Assembly (NCBI RefSeq): GCF_026625865.1
Contig: NZ_CP113067.1
Span: 3,286,001 to 3,350,000, forward strand
Direction: 5' to 3'
DNA: 64,000 nucleotides
Source: Microbacterium sp. SL75
GTDB lineage: Bacteria > Actinomycetota > Actinomycetes > Actinomycetales > Microbacteriaceae
The notes beneath the pieces were generated by a model. The model was not told the origin of the DNA. It did no database searches and saw only the letters and a program-made list of their open reading frames with translations. Below, piece after piece: positions 36,677 through 45,343 of this stretch. Each line of letters begins with the position of its first letter. Within the stretch, counting starts at the first letter, position 1. The position numbers and the translations under genes are program-made.

Positions 36677-37495
36677 TCAGACTCCAACGGGAACGGAAAG
36701 ACGGATGCCGACGCCCTCGGCGCCGACGTTCGCGGGGGCGCCCGCGAAAGGGGCAAGACGGATGCCGACGCCCTCGGCGCCGGGAACGAGATCACCGGCG
36801 TTGACGACCTCGGAAAAGAACGGGGGCATGCCGACGCCCGCGGGGAGCGCCGCGTGGCGCCCGGTGTGGGCGCGCACCGCCCGGGCGCCGCGCGGGGCCT
36901 CGTCGCGCACGGCGAGGGCGCCCGGCAGTCCCCCGACATCGAGGTCGACGAGCTGCAGCCGGGCCGCGGGGTCGAGAGCGCACGTCACGACGGCCGGCGC
37001 CGCGTCGGCGGGGGCGAGGGTGAGGGCCTCGGGCTCGGCGACGAGGCCGGTGCCGAGGCACTTCACGACCGCTTCGCGGCGCACCCACGCCCGCGCGAGC
37101 AACGCTGCGTCCCAGCCGCTCCGCGGACGTTCGCGGACGGGGAGGTAGTCGGCGACGGCGTCGTTCGCCGCACCGATCCCCGCCTCGACGTCCACGCCCA
37201 CGTCGCCCTCGGGTCGGTACGCCACGAGCACCACGCCGCCGGAGTGGGCGATCGAGATCCCCCCGGCGGCATCCGGAGTCGACGGCATGCCGGCGCGCGG
37301 GTCACCCGGCGGGCGTACGTCGATCGTCACGTCGGCGGGGCCCCTGCCGGTGGCGGCGGCGACGAGCGCCCGCGCGAGCACGCGGCCGGTGGTGAACTCG
37401 GCCGCGCGAGCCGGGCGCATCGCCCTCAGACGCTCGCGCTCGCGGTCGCTCAGCCACGGGTGCCCCGGTGCGAGCACGCGGGCGGCGACGATCAC
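36677..37495 (-). CDS. 4'-phosphopantetheinyl transferase (Sfp-type)
   Basis: 272 residues from GTG 37495, overlapping the thioesterase stop (GTGA). The Sfp signature is present: GDVGVDVEAG (Mg-binding acidic pair, near residue 105) and WVRREAVVKCLGTGL (near 145). The enzyme transfers phosphopantetheine from CoA to the serine of carrier domains, here S35 of the ArCP and the PCP domains. It lies directly upstream of the NRPS genes, which fits a dedicated role. The C-terminal 40 residues contain a duplicated GAEGVGIRL, an unusual tail for this family. Confidence 0.9.
   Translation of the reverse strand: MIVAARVLAPGHPWLSDRERERLRAMRPARAAEFTTGRVLARALVAAATGRGPADVTIDVRPPGDPRAGMPSTPDAAGGISIAHSGGVVLVAYRPEGDVGVDVEAGIGAANDAVADYLPVRERPRSGWDAALLARAWVRREAVVKCLGTGLVAEPEALTLAPADAAPAVVTCALDPAARLQLVDLDVGGLPGALAVRDEAPRGARAVRAHTGRHAALPAGVGMPPFFSEVVNAGDLVPGAEGVGIRLAPFAGAPANVGAEGVGIRLSVPVGV
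36698..36782 (-). repeat. 57-bp in-frame duplication in the PPTase tail
   Basis: An identical 28-base sequence is found at 36698-36725 and 36755-36782 (period 57 bp, 19 codons). It encodes the repeated GAEGVGIRL at the C-terminus of the phosphopantetheinyl transferase. Confidence 0.85.
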
Positions 37496-38259
37496 GCGCC
37501 CACCGCCGTGCGGATGCGCGACAGCAGCAGTTCGGGGTGATCGAGGAGGGCGAAGTGTGCTCCCTCCAGCACGAGCGTTCCGTGATCGATCGCGCCGGCC
37601 TGCAGCAACGGTATCCATCCGCGGACCGCGACGGGACCGGCGACGGGGTCGTCGCGCCCGGCGACGGTGAGCAGTCCCCCGGCGCGCAACGGACCGCGCT
37701 CGGCGTCGGCGGCTGCGCCCGGGCGGTCGAACTCGGCCGCGGCGGTGAGGTCACCGCGAAGGGCCCGGATCGCGAGCGTCAGGAACGGCTCGTCGCCGAG
37801 CAGCACCTCGGGGGTACCGCCCAGACGACGCAGCCACGCGCGCCACGCCTCGCGGTCGTCGTCGGCGGGGAGGCGTCCGCCGCGTCGTCGCCCCGGTGCG
37901 GGGCGACCCGACAGCACGAGGAGATCGACCGGGATCAGGGCCGACAGCGCCGCCGCGAGCGACGCGCCGAAGCTGTGCCCGAGCAGCACCGTGGGGATGC
38001 CGTCGGACGTCAGCTGTCCGAGCACGCCCGCGAACGCCGCGACGAACTCCGGGTACGAGGTGAGCGGCTCCTCGGCGATGCGGGTCTCGTGACCGGGGTA
38101 CTGCAGGGCGACGATGTGCGGCGGGTCGGCGAGACCGGCGCCGAGTCGTGCGTAGGCCCCTGCCGATCCCCCCGCGTGCGGCAGGCATACGAGCCGCCAG
38201 GCGGCGTCGGCCGGTCCGCTCACCCGCGCGAGCGCACCGAGATCGAGCGTGGGGGTCAC
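37492..38259 (-). CDS. Type II thioesterase of the siderophore cluster
   Basis: 255 residues from GTG 38259, overlapping the stop of the DHB-AMP ligase (GTGA). Alpha/beta hydrolase fold of the thioesterase II family: LVCLPHAGGSAGAYARL near residue 24, LQYPGHETR, nucleophile elbow LLGHSFGAS near 92, and the catalytic His in LEGAHFALLDHP near 235. Type II thioesterases remove misprimed groups from carrier domains. Because none of the NRPS proteins here ends in a thioesterase domain, it might instead or also release the product; the sequence cannot decide. Confidence 0.9.
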   Translation of the reverse strand: MTPTLDLGALARVSGPADAAWRLVCLPHAGGSAGAYARLGAGLADPPHIVALQYPGHETRIAEEPLTSYPEFVAAFAGVLGQLTSDGIPTVLLGHSFGASLAAALSALIPVDLLVLSGRPAPGRRRGGRLPADDDREAWRAWLRRLGGTPEVLLGDEPFLTLAIRALRGDLTAAAEFDRPGAAADAERGPLRAGGLLTVAGRDDPVAGPVAVRGWIPLLQAGAIDHGTLVLEGAHFALLDHPELLLSRIRTAVGA

Positions 38260-40040
38260 GGGGCGGTCCGCTCGGGCGTGCGCTGGCGCACCTTGCTCAC
38301 CTTGCCCACCCCCGTGGTCGGAAACGCCGTGACGAACTCGATCGTGTCGGGCAGCTTGAACCGCGCGACGCCGCGATCCGCGAGGAATCTGCGCAGCTCG
38401 ATCGCCCGCGGGGCGCGGTCGAGGTCGCGACGCGGGATGACGTAGGCGGCGATGCGCTCGCCGAGGGTGTCGTCGGGCACGCCCACGACCGACACGTCGT
38501 GCACGACGGGATGGCCGAGCAGGAGGTTCTCCAGCTCTTCGGGCGCGACCTTCTCGCCGCCGCGGTTGATCTGGTCCTTCGCGCGCCCCACGACGCGGAC
38601 GTACCCCCGCTCGTCGACCGAGACGAGATCGCCCGTCCGGTAGAAGCCGTCGGCCGTGAAAGAGGCGCGGTTGACCGCTTCGTCGGCGAGGTACGCGCGG
38701 ATCGTGTACGGCCCGCGCGTCAGCAGATGCCCCGGTGTTCCCGTCGGCACCGGCTGATCGTGATCGTCGACGACGCGTACCTCGTCGTCGGGCGAGATCG
38801 GCCGCCCCTGGGTGGTGACGATCGTCTCCTCGTCGTCGTCGAGGCGGGTGTAGTTCACGAGCCCCTCGGCCATACCGAACACCTGCTGCAGCGTGCACCC
38901 CAGTTCGGGCTGCACCCGCCGGGCGACGGCCTCGCTGAGCTTGGCCCCGCCGACCTGGACGGACCGGAGCGTGCGTAACCGCTCACCGCGCGCGGAGTCG
39001 AGCCAGGCGATCAGCAGCGGCGGCACGAGGGCGACGGTGGTCACGCCGTGCCGCTCGATGAGGGGGAAGGCGATGTCGGGGCTCGGCGCAGGACACATGA
39101 CCACCGATGCGCCGACGGCGATCGCGCCCAGGATGCCGGGGGAGCTCATCGTGAAGTTGTGGGAGGCGGGTAGGGCGACGAGCATCACGCTGTTCTCGTC
39201 GAGTCCGCAGATCACGGCGCTCTCGCGCACGGAATAGAGGTAGTCGTCGTGCGTGCGCGGGATGAGCTTGGGCCCGCCCGTGGTCCCACCCGACAGCTGC
39301 AGGAAGGCGATGGCATCCGGTCGCGACGGGCTCTCGCGGCGCTCGGCGGGCGCGGGGGCGTCGAGATCAGCGGATGCCACGAGCAGCACGCGCACGCCCG
39401 CGGGTGCGCCGCGGCGGGCGATGTCGGCGTAGTCGGCGTCGGCGGGACGACCGAGGGTGAGGATCGCGCGCGCGGCCGAGCGGGTCGCGACGTCGGCGAG
39501 CTCGTGCTCGCGGTGGGCGGGGAGCGCGAAGACGGGCAGCGCCCCGACGAGGGCGAGCGCGAACACCGCGACGGGGTGCTCGGCGACGTTCGGCAGGAAG
39601 AGCACGATCCGATCCCCCGGGCGGATGCCGTCGGCGGCGAGCCGCTCGGCGAGGGCCCGCGCGGCGCGGTCGAGTCCGCGGTAGTCGAGCACGCGATCGC
39701 CGTCGATCACCGCGGGGCGCGCGCCGTGGCGCGCGACGGTCTGCTCGAGCAGCCCGGTGAAGGTCTGACCGATCCAGTACCCGCGTGCGCGATACGCGAC
39801 GGCGACGTCGTCGGGGTACGGGCGCACAGCGCGTAGGGCGTGCTCCACGCGCAGCGACGCCGGGCGCAGGTCGGTCCAGGCGTCGTCGACGACGCGCAGC
39901 GCGTCGGGGCGCGGCAGCGGCTCGGTCACGGAGGTCCACCCGGCTGGCAGGGGTGGTCCCACCGGCCAGAGCGAGTGCTGGCCCTCGTCGTTGACCAGCA
40001 CGTGGAAACGGGCGTCGGGGTCGTCGAAGGGATTCGGCAT
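38256..40040 (-). CDS. MbtH domain fused to 2,3-dihydroxybenzoate-AMP ligase
   Basis: 594 residues from ATG 40040 (AAAGG upstream). Residues 1-65 are a full MbtH-like protein: NPFDDPDARFHVLVNDEG, then N17-x-E19-x-Q21-x-S23-x-W25-P26, P32-x-G34-W35, and W55-TD-x-RP-x-SL63. From about residue 75 (YPDDVAVAYRARGYW) the protein is a stand-alone aryl acid adenylase (EntE/DhbE family) with LQLSGGTTGGPKLIPRTHDD, FGMAEGLVNYTR and KVSKVRQR. In HNFTMSSPG the asparagine (N235 type) and the serine at the 240 position are those of DHB-specific enzymes (salicylate enzymes have Cys). It should activate DHB and load the ArCP; the MbtH part should assist the NRPS adenylation domains. No separate mbtH is in the window. 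Confidence 0.92.
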   Translation of the reverse strand: MPNPFDDPDARFHVLVNDEGQHSLWPVGPPLPAGWTSVTEPLPRPDALRVVDDAWTDLRPASLRVEHALRAVRPYPDDVAVAYRARGYWIGQTFTGLLEQTVARHGARPAVIDGDRVLDYRGLDRAARALAERLAADGIRPGDRIVLFLPNVAEHPVAVFALALVGALPVFALPAHREHELADVATRSAARAILTLGRPADADYADIARRGAPAGVRVLLVASADLDAPAPAERRESPSRPDAIAFLQLSGGTTGGPKLIPRTHDDYLYSVRESAVICGLDENSVMLVALPASHNFTMSSPGILGAIAVGASVVMCPAPSPDIAFPLIERHGVTTVALVPPLLIAWLDSARGERLRTLRSVQVGGAKLSEAVARRVQPELGCTLQQVFGMAEGLVNYTRLDDDEETIVTTQGRPISPDDEVRVVDDHDQPVPTGTPGHLLTRGPYTIRAYLADEAVNRASFTADGFYRTGDLVSVDERGYVRVVGRAKDQINRGGEKVAPEELENLLLGHPVVHDVSVVGVPDDTLGERIAAYVIPRRDLDRAPRAIELRRFLADRGVARFKLPDTIEFVTAFPTTGVGKVSKVRQRTPERTAP

Positions 40041-40113
40041 CGGGGGGAACCTTTGTGTGAAAAGCGAGGAGGGAAGGGTCGTGGCGGGCGCGGGGCCCGC
40101 CACGACCGGTGCG

Positions 40114-41127
40114 TCAGGAGCCCGTGATCGCGCTGAGCGCGTACGAGGCGTTCAGCGGCGACGGGTTGCGCAGCGCCGCGATCTGCACCATCGACAGGTC
40201 GACGAGGTGACCGTCCTTGACGGCCGTGAGCGTCGGGAAGACGGCGCTGCTCTGCCACGCGGTCTTGACGTCGGGGCTCAGGAAGGCGACGTACATGCGG
40301 TCGGCATCTGCCTTGTCGACGGTCTCGAACGACAGGCCCGCGGCTCCCGAGCCGTCATCGAGCGCGGGAAGGGCGGCCGCGGTCGGGCTGAACGTCATGC
40401 CCAGGGCGTCGAAGGCGCGGACGCTGCCGTCTTCGGCGTCGTTGACGACCTTGAGGGCGTTGGGCGTGGCGAGCGAGAGCGTGTAGGTGAGCCCCTTCAG
40501 CTCGGGGTGGCTCTCCCCCGCCTCGGCGAAGGTGGCCGTGTCGGCGTCGATGAGCGGCTGCACGGCATCGGTCTTGCCGAGCGCCTCGGCGATGAGCGGC
40601 GCCTCGACCTTCCAGTCGAGGTGGTGGATGTTCTTCGCGCTCGGGCCCACGACCGGAGCGATGGCCGAGAGGCCGGCGTAGTTGGCTTCGAGGTCGACGT
40701 ACGAGGTCGCGACGATCAGGTCGGGGTGCAGCGCCGCGATGGCCTCGAGGTCGAGGGGCGCGCGGTCGGCCCCGGCCGCGGCGGTCTGGATGAGCGCGGG
40801 GGTCGTGGTGAGCTTCGGGGCGAGCCACGGAGCGATGCCGGATTTGTCGAACGGGAACGCGGAGGTCGCGACGGGCTCGACGCCCAGTGCCGTGACGATG
40901 TCGGCCTCCATCCAGCCGAGGGTCACCACGCGCTCCGGGGCCGCGGGGATGGTCGCTTCGCCGTAGGCGTGGTCGACCGTGACGGGGAACCCGCCCGAGG
41001 TGGCTGCGGGCGTGCTGCCGGCATCGGGCGTGCCCGTGGCGCAGCCCGACAGGAGCGCAGCGCTGACCGCGAGAGCGGCGGCCGCGGCGACCGCGCGGGC
41101 CGGACGGAGGAAGCGGGCGAGAGACAT
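40114..41127 (-). CDS. Iron-siderophore ABC transporter substrate-binding lipoprotein
   Basis: 337 residues with a lipoprotein signal (MSLARFLRPARAVAAAAALA, lipobox LSGC at about 26-29). The rest is a class III periplasmic-binding fold of the FecB/FhuD type: VTVDHAYGEATIPAAPERVVTLGW, DLEAIAALHPDLIVATSY. It should capture the ferric siderophore outside the membrane and deliver it to the FecCD permeases at 46.2-48.4 kb. It is the first gene of the left operon, with AAGGAG before the ATG and an iron box 68 bases upstream. Confidence 0.93.
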   Translation of the reverse strand: MSLARFLRPARAVAAAAALAVSAALLSGCATGTPDAGSTPAATSGGFPVTVDHAYGEATIPAAPERVVTLGWMEADIVTALGVEPVATSAFPFDKSGIAPWLAPKLTTTPALIQTAAAGADRAPLDLEAIAALHPDLIVATSYVDLEANYAGLSAIAPVVGPSAKNIHHLDWKVEAPLIAEALGKTDAVQPLIDADTATFAEAGESHPELKGLTYTLSLATPNALKVVNDAEDGSVRAFDALGMTFSPTAAALPALDDGSGAAGLSFETVDKADADRMYVAFLSPDVKTAWQSSAVFPTLTAVKDGHLVDLSMVQIAALRNPSPLNASYALSAITGS

Positions 41128-41194
41128 GGAACTCCTTACGGGTGGTGAGCTGTGGAGGGGGCGGGATGCCGCAGGTCGGCGAGCACGCCCCGAT

Positions 41195-41213
41195 GTAGGT
41201 TAGCCTAACCTAA
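41195..41213. promoter_or_regulatory. DtxR/IdeR iron box 1
   Basis: GTAGGTTAGCCTAACCTAA matches 17 of the 19 positions of the DtxR/IdeR consensus TTAGGTTAGGCTAACCTAA and is palindromic. It lies between the divergent substrate-binding lipoprotein and siderophore-interacting protein genes, so one site can repress both directions when iron is sufficient. A -10-like TAACCT on the minus strand overlaps the box. Confidence 0.93.
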
Positions 41214-41275
41214 CCATCTGTGACGCCCGCTTCTCGTGGCGTCGAGGAAACCGGCCGCCCACCGAGAGGATCCCC

Positions 41276-42091
41276 ATGAGCCGCAGCCTGCGCCTGACCG
41301 AGAACCAGCGCGACGTGATCGCCCACCCGGCCCATGCGCACGGGCTCGCGGACGAGATCTCTCTCGTGCGGGATGCCGCGGAGATCTCGCCGATCGTCAC
41401 GCGCGTGACGATCGATCTGGGCGGCACGCCCGACGCGGCGGAGTGGGCGAAGCCGAACACGGCGATCCGCATCGAGGTCCCCGCGCTCGACGACGACACC
41501 GCGCTCGTGTCGCGCGTGTACACCGTCCGCCGTTTCGAGGCGCCGCGCACGATCGAGGTAGACGTCGTGCGGCACGGTCACCGCACCCCGATGACGGCGT
41601 GGCTCGCCGGCATCCGCCCCGGTGACAGCGTGCGCGTGATCGGTCCGCGCACGCACCTGCTGCCCGCCCACGACGGGCGCCCGATCGAGCTCGTCGCCGA
41701 CGACTCCGCGCTCCCGGCCGTAGCCTCGATCCTCGCGGCGTGGCCCGCGGGCAGCCGCGGGCGCGTCCGCACGACGAGCCGAGACGACGTGGTGCTGGCG
41801 CAGCTGCCGCCCGCGCCCGACGTGTCGGTCGAGCGCATCGCCGATGTCGACGCCGTCGAGGCCCCGGTCGGCGCCGTGCTGTGGGCCGCCGGGGAACGCG
41901 ACGCCATGCGGGCGCTGCGCGCGCGGTGCCTCGCCGCCGGCATGGACAAGGCCGACCTGCGCGTCTTCGGCTACTGGAAGCAGGGCGTGAGCAACAGCAT
42001 CATCGACGCCAAGCGCCTCGATCACTTCGCCGCGCTCCTGAAGGCGACCGGCTCGACCGACGGCGCCGACGACTTCGACATCGACATCTGA
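41276..42091 (+). CDS. Siderophore-interacting protein (ferric-siderophore reductase, FAD)
   Basis: 271 residues, ATG 41276 with GAGAGGA upstream. It has the SIP/ViuB pattern: FAD-binding SRVYTVRRF near residue 80, the beta-barrel FAD domain to about 125, then the NAD(P)H domain with ELVADDSALPAVASIL and the C-terminal GYWKQGVSNS. These enzymes reduce the imported ferric siderophore in the cytoplasm to free Fe2+. It is transcribed from the iron-box 1 region, divergent from the receptor gene. Its last 70 bases overlap the 3' end of the isochorismate synthase gene on the other strand. Confidence 0.93.
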   Translation: MSRSLRLTENQRDVIAHPAHAHGLADEISLVRDAAEISPIVTRVTIDLGGTPDAAEWAKPNTAIRIEVPALDDDTALVSRVYTVRRFEAPRTIEVDVVRHGHRTPMTAWLAGIRPGDSVRVIGPRTHLLPAHDGRPIELVADDSALPAVASILAAWPAGSRGRVRTTSRDDVVLAQLPPAPDVSVERIADVDAVEAPVGAVLWAAGERDAMRALRARCLAAGMDKADLRVFGYWKQGVSNSIIDAKRLDHFAALLKATGSTDGADDFDIDI

Positions 42092-43299
42092 GACACCGGT
42101 GTCGGAGCCCCCGGCTCCGAAGATCCGGGCGACGAAGCCCCCCGCACCGCAGACACCGACATCTGAGCCACCGGCTCCGCGGCCCCGAGCGCGCGCAGAA
42201 GGGTGCGGAACTTCGCCCCCGTCTCCTCGATCTCGCGCTCGGGCTCGGAGTCGGCCACGATCCCCGCGCCCGCGAAGAGCCGGATCGTGCGTCCGGCGAT
42301 CTCGGCGCTGCGGATGCCGAGGGCCCACTCCCCGTCGCCCGCGGCGTCGGTCCAGCCGACGGGCCCCGCGAACGGCCCGCGCGGGACCGGCTCGAGCGCC
42401 TCGATCGTCGCGACCGCGTCCGCCGTGGGCACCCCGCCGACGGCCGGGGTGGGATGAAGGGCGAGAGCCAGCTCGGCGGAGGTGACCGTCGGGTCGTCGA
42501 GCACACCCTCGATCGTCGTCCCGAGGTGCCACATCGTCGGCGTCGCGACGACGTCGGGGCGATCGGGCACGCGTAGGCTGCGGCAGAACGGGCCGAGGGC
42601 GGCCGCGATCGCGTCGACGACGAAGCGGTGCTCGCCGAGGTCTTTCGTCGAGGTTGCCAGAGCCGCGGCCCGCGCCCGATCGACCTCGGGATCGGCGCTG
42701 CGCGGCAGGGAGCCCGCGAGCGGGACGCTGCGCACCGCCGTTCCCACCCGGCGGATCAAGAGTTCGGGGCTCGCGCCGAAGAACACGCGCGGGTCGGCGG
42801 TGGTGCCGAGGTCGAAGGCGAAGCCGAACGCGGTCGGGTTCGCGTCGAACAGTGCCTGTACGAGAGCGGCGCGCGGCACGTCGGACGGAAGATCGGCGAC
42901 GAGGGTGCGCGCGAGCACGACCTTGTCGAGCCGCCCTGCCCGCAGGGCGTCGAGCGCCTCGTCGACGAGCGCGCCGAAGACGTGCGCCTCCGGCTCGGGC
43001 ACGAAGCGCAGACCGACGTCGCGCGGCGCGGTGGCGGCCACGGCGGTGCGCGCCTGCACGCCCTCGCGCAGCGTGTCGGTCGTCGCGACGCGTGCCGGAA
43101 CGATGAGGTGCGCGTCGCGTGAGGGGTCGAAGCCGAGCGAACCCAGCACGAGGGGCACCCCGTCGTCGTGAGCGGCCGCGATGCGCTGCAGCACCGGGCC
43201 CGTGGCATCCGCTCGCCGACGCCCGAAGGCGACGACCGTCCGCTTGCTGCCGCGGTAGATCGCCGAGGCGCCACCGGGGAGGGGGGCGAGGGCGCTCAT
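42022..43299 (-). CDS. entC: Isochorismate synthase
   Basis: 425 residues from ATG 43299, overlapping the stop of the dehydrogenase gene (ATGA). Chorismate-binding domain features: [74 protein letters not shown], and the C-terminal [20 protein letters not shown] with [19 protein letters not shown]. It converts chorismate to isochorismate, the first step of DHB synthesis. The expected domain ends near FRTLLRALG; about 50 extra residues with repeated AQMSVS/SQMSMS follow, and 70 bases of this tail overlap the convergent siderophore-interacting gene. Confidence 0.94.
   Translation of the reverse strand: MSALAPLPGGASAIYRGSKRTVVAFGRRRADATGPVLQRIAAAHDDGVPLVLGSLGFDPSRDAHLIVPARVATTDTLREGVQARTAVAATAPRDVGLRFVPEPEAHVFGALVDEALDALRAGRLDKVVLARTLVADLPSDVPRAALVQALFDANPTAFGFAFDLGTTADPRVFFGASPELLIRRVGTAVRSVPLAGSLPRSADPEVDRARAAALATSTKDLGEHRFVVDAIAAALGPFCRSLRVPDRPDVVATPTMWHLGTTIEGVLDDPTVTSAELALALHPTPAVGGVPTADAVATIEALEPVPRGPFAGPVGWTDAAGDGEWALGIRSAEIAGRTIRLFAGAGIVADSEPEREIEETGAKFRTLLRALGAAEPVAQMSVSAVRGASSPGSSEPGAPTPVSQMSMSKSSAPSVEPVAFRSAAK
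42103..42119 (+). terminator. Short hairpin after the siderophore-interacting protein gene
   Basis: A 7-bp perfect stem (42103-42109 with 42113-42119) and 3-base loop, 11 bases after the stop. It lies inside the end of the convergent isochorismate synthase gene and no T-run follows, so it is a modest candidate. Confidence 0.4.
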
Positions 43300-44033
43300 G
43301 CTCCGAGCCCCGCTCCCCCGTCGACCGTGAGCGTCTGCATCGTCACGTGCCGGGCGTCGTCCGACACCAGGAATCCGACCACCCGGGCGATGTCCACCGG
43401 GTCGGCGATCCGCCCCAGCGGGATGCCGAGCCGGAACGCCTCGGCGTCTCCCGCCACCACACTGTCGCGACCGGCGCCGGTGATCGCGTGGAAGTCGCGC
43501 TGCATCGCGGTGTCGGTGGATCCGGGAGCGACGATGTTGCACCGGATGCCGAGAGCCGACGCCTCGAGTCCGAGGGTGCGCACGAGGGCGTTCGCGGCTG
43601 CCTTCGAGGCACCGTAGGCGGCCATGCCCGCGCGCGGGATCGCCGCGGCGTTGGAGGTGACGGCGACGAACGATCCACCGCCCGCCTCGACCAGGTGCGG
43701 CATCGCCGCGCGCGCGAGGGCGAGCACGCCCCCGGCGTTGACGCGGACGAGATCGAGCAGGTCGTCGATCGAGGTCTCCAGCGCGGATGCCACGTGGAAC
43801 ACGCCCGCCACGCTCACGGCTCCCACGAGCGGACCGAGCCGGTCGCGGGCCTCGGCGACGGCCTCCCCCAGGGCGGCCTCGTCGGTGACGTCGGCGACCA
43901 GCGGGATCACGCCTTCGACGATCTCGGGCCGTGCGCGATCGATCGCCCCGACCGAGAAACCCCGGGCAGCCAGATCGGCGACGACCGCGCGACCGATGCC
44001 GCCCGCCGCTCCCGTGACAACGACCGCGCTCAT
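43296..44033 (-). CDS. entA: 2,3-dihydro-2,3-dihydroxybenzoate dehydrogenase
   Basis: 245 residues, classical SDR: VVVTGAAGGIGRAVVAD at the N-terminus, the catalytic serine in VTSNAAAIPRAG, YGASKAA near residue 140, and the closing MQTLTVDGGAGLG. It oxidises 2,3-dihydro-2,3-dihydroxybenzoate to 2,3-dihydroxybenzoate with NAD+. The assignment over other SDRs rests on its place between isochorismate synthase and isochorismatase genes and on EntA-like sequence. The ATG overlaps the N-monooxygenase stop (ATGA), and its own stop overlaps the entC start. Confidence 0.92.
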   Translation of the reverse strand: MSAVVVTGAAGGIGRAVVADLAARGFSVGAIDRARPEIVEGVIPLVADVTDEAALGEAVAEARDRLGPLVGAVSVAGVFHVASALETSIDDLLDLVRVNAGGVLALARAAMPHLVEAGGGSFVAVTSNAAAIPRAGMAAYGASKAAANALVRTLGLEASALGIRCNIVAPGSTDTAMQRDFHAITGAGRDSVVAGDAEAFRLGIPLGRIADPVDIARVVGFLVSDDARHVTMQTLTVDGGAGLGA

Positions 44034-45343
44034 GAGACGCCGTTTCCGACGAGGGCGTCGGCGAGCGCATCCCGGTGACCGAGGGCCGCCGCGCGTCGCG
44101 CGTCGAGCGAGTCCGCGATCTCGCCGGCGCGCACCGCGACCGCCGACAGCAGCGACGACGTGAGACCGTGCGAGTGCTCGGTGCCGCCCTGTAGGTACAC
44201 GGCGGGCGCGAACGCGTCGTCGGTGCGCAGGCGATAGTCGCGTTCGACGATCACCCGGCCCTGCTCGTCGCGCGCGAATCGCGAGGCGAGCGCGGGCAGA
44301 AGGTCGTCGACCGAGACGGGCTCGTAGCCGGTGGCGAACACGACGGCGTCGACCTCGATCTCGCGGGTCGTGCCGCGCGACTCGTCGCGGATGGTCAGGG
44401 CGACCCCGTCGGGGCCGTCGACGACGCGTTCGACGCAGCTGACGTTCTCGATGTGCAGCCGACGACTGCCCTGCACCAGCTCGGAGTACTCCCGGCGGTA
44501 CAGCGCTTCGATGAGGTCGAGATCGACGACGGAGTAGTTCGTGTTGGCGTGCACGCGGAGCAGTCGCTCGCGGATGTCGGCGGGGGCGCCGTGGAACTCA
44601 TCGATCGTCGCCGGGTCGAAGATGCGGTTGGCGTAGGGGCTGTCGTCGGCGGGCGCGAACCCGAAGCGCCCGAAGATCGCGTGCACCGCGGCATCCGGAT
44701 ACCCGGCGTGCAGATACTCGACGATCTCGGCCGCGCTCTGGCCGGCTCCCACGACCGCGAATCGGCGATGGGCGGATGCCGGGAGCGCGGCGAGCGCGGA
44801 CAGGAACGCGTCGGAGTGCCAGACGCGCGGAGAGGGCTCGACGCCGCGGGGCAGGCGCGGGCGCAGGCCCGCTCCGACGACCACGCTGTCGGCCTCGACG
44901 CTCTCGCGGACGCCGTCGCGCACGATGTCGACGGCGAGGAGGTCGACCCGGTCGCCTTCGCCCACGGGGCGCACCTCGATCACCTCGGTGCCGTAGTCGC
45001 ATACGGGGGCGAGGCGCGCGGCGGCCCATTGCAGGTAGTCGTGGAATTCGAGGCGGGTGGGGAACGACGTCTTGAGGTTGATGTAGTCGATCAGGCGCCG
45101 CTGCTCGTGCAGGTAGTTGACGAAGCTGAAGGAGCTTCGCGGGTCACGGAGGGTCACGAGGTCTTTGAGGTGGTTGACCTGCAGCGTCGCGCCGGGAAGC
45201 AGCATGTCGCGGTGCCATCCGAAGCACTCCTGGCGCTCGAAGAACCGCATCCGGCCGGTGCCTGCGCGTTCCTCGAGCGCGATGGCAAGGGCGAGGTTGG
45301 AGGGACCGAAGCCGATGCCGACGGCGTCGTAGCGCGCGGTCAT
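44030..45343 (-). CDS. L-lysine/L-ornithine N-monooxygenase (siderophore hydroxamate)
   Basis: 437 residues from ATG 45343, overlapping the isochorismatase stop (ATGA). FAD site YDAVGIGFGPSNLALAIAL; substrate region WHRDMLLPGATLQVNHLKDLVTLRDP, very like ornithine/lysine hydroxylases (IucD/PvdA/MbtG); NADPH site FAVVGAGQSAAEIVEYL; and FATGYEP near 345. The enzyme N-hydroxylates the side-chain amine of ornithine or lysine, or a related diamine, to supply a hydroxamate ligand. No acyl or formyl transferase gene, which normally completes the hydroxamate, is in this window. Confidence 0.93.
   Translation of the reverse strand: MTARYDAVGIGFGPSNLALAIALEERAGTGRMRFFERQECFGWHRDMLLPGATLQVNHLKDLVTLRDPRSSFSFVNYLHEQRRLIDYINLKTSFPTRLEFHDYLQWAAARLAPVCDYGTEVIEVRPVGEGDRVDLLAVDIVRDGVRESVEADSVVVGAGLRPRLPRGVEPSPRVWHSDAFLSALAALPASAHRRFAVVGAGQSAAEIVEYLHAGYPDAAVHAIFGRFGFAPADDSPYANRIFDPATIDEFHGAPADIRERLLRVHANTNYSVVDLDLIEALYRREYSELVQGSRRLHIENVSCVERVVDGPDGVALTIRDESRGTTREIEVDAVVFATGYEPVSVDDLLPALASRFARDEQGRVIVERDYRLRTDDAFAPAVYLQGGTEHSHGLTSSLLSAVAVRAGEIADSLDARRAAALGHRDALADALVGNGVS

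Noticed and set aside
33267..37148. 1,293-codon open frame on the plus strand
   Set aside because: Antisense to the NRPS and transferase genes; open only because of high GC. The minus strand carries clear Cy, A and PCP motifs.
42022..44070. 682-residue fused isochorismate synthase
   Set aside because: The first 257 codons are a shadow frame of the entA gene; ATG 43299 with ATGA overlap is the proper start.
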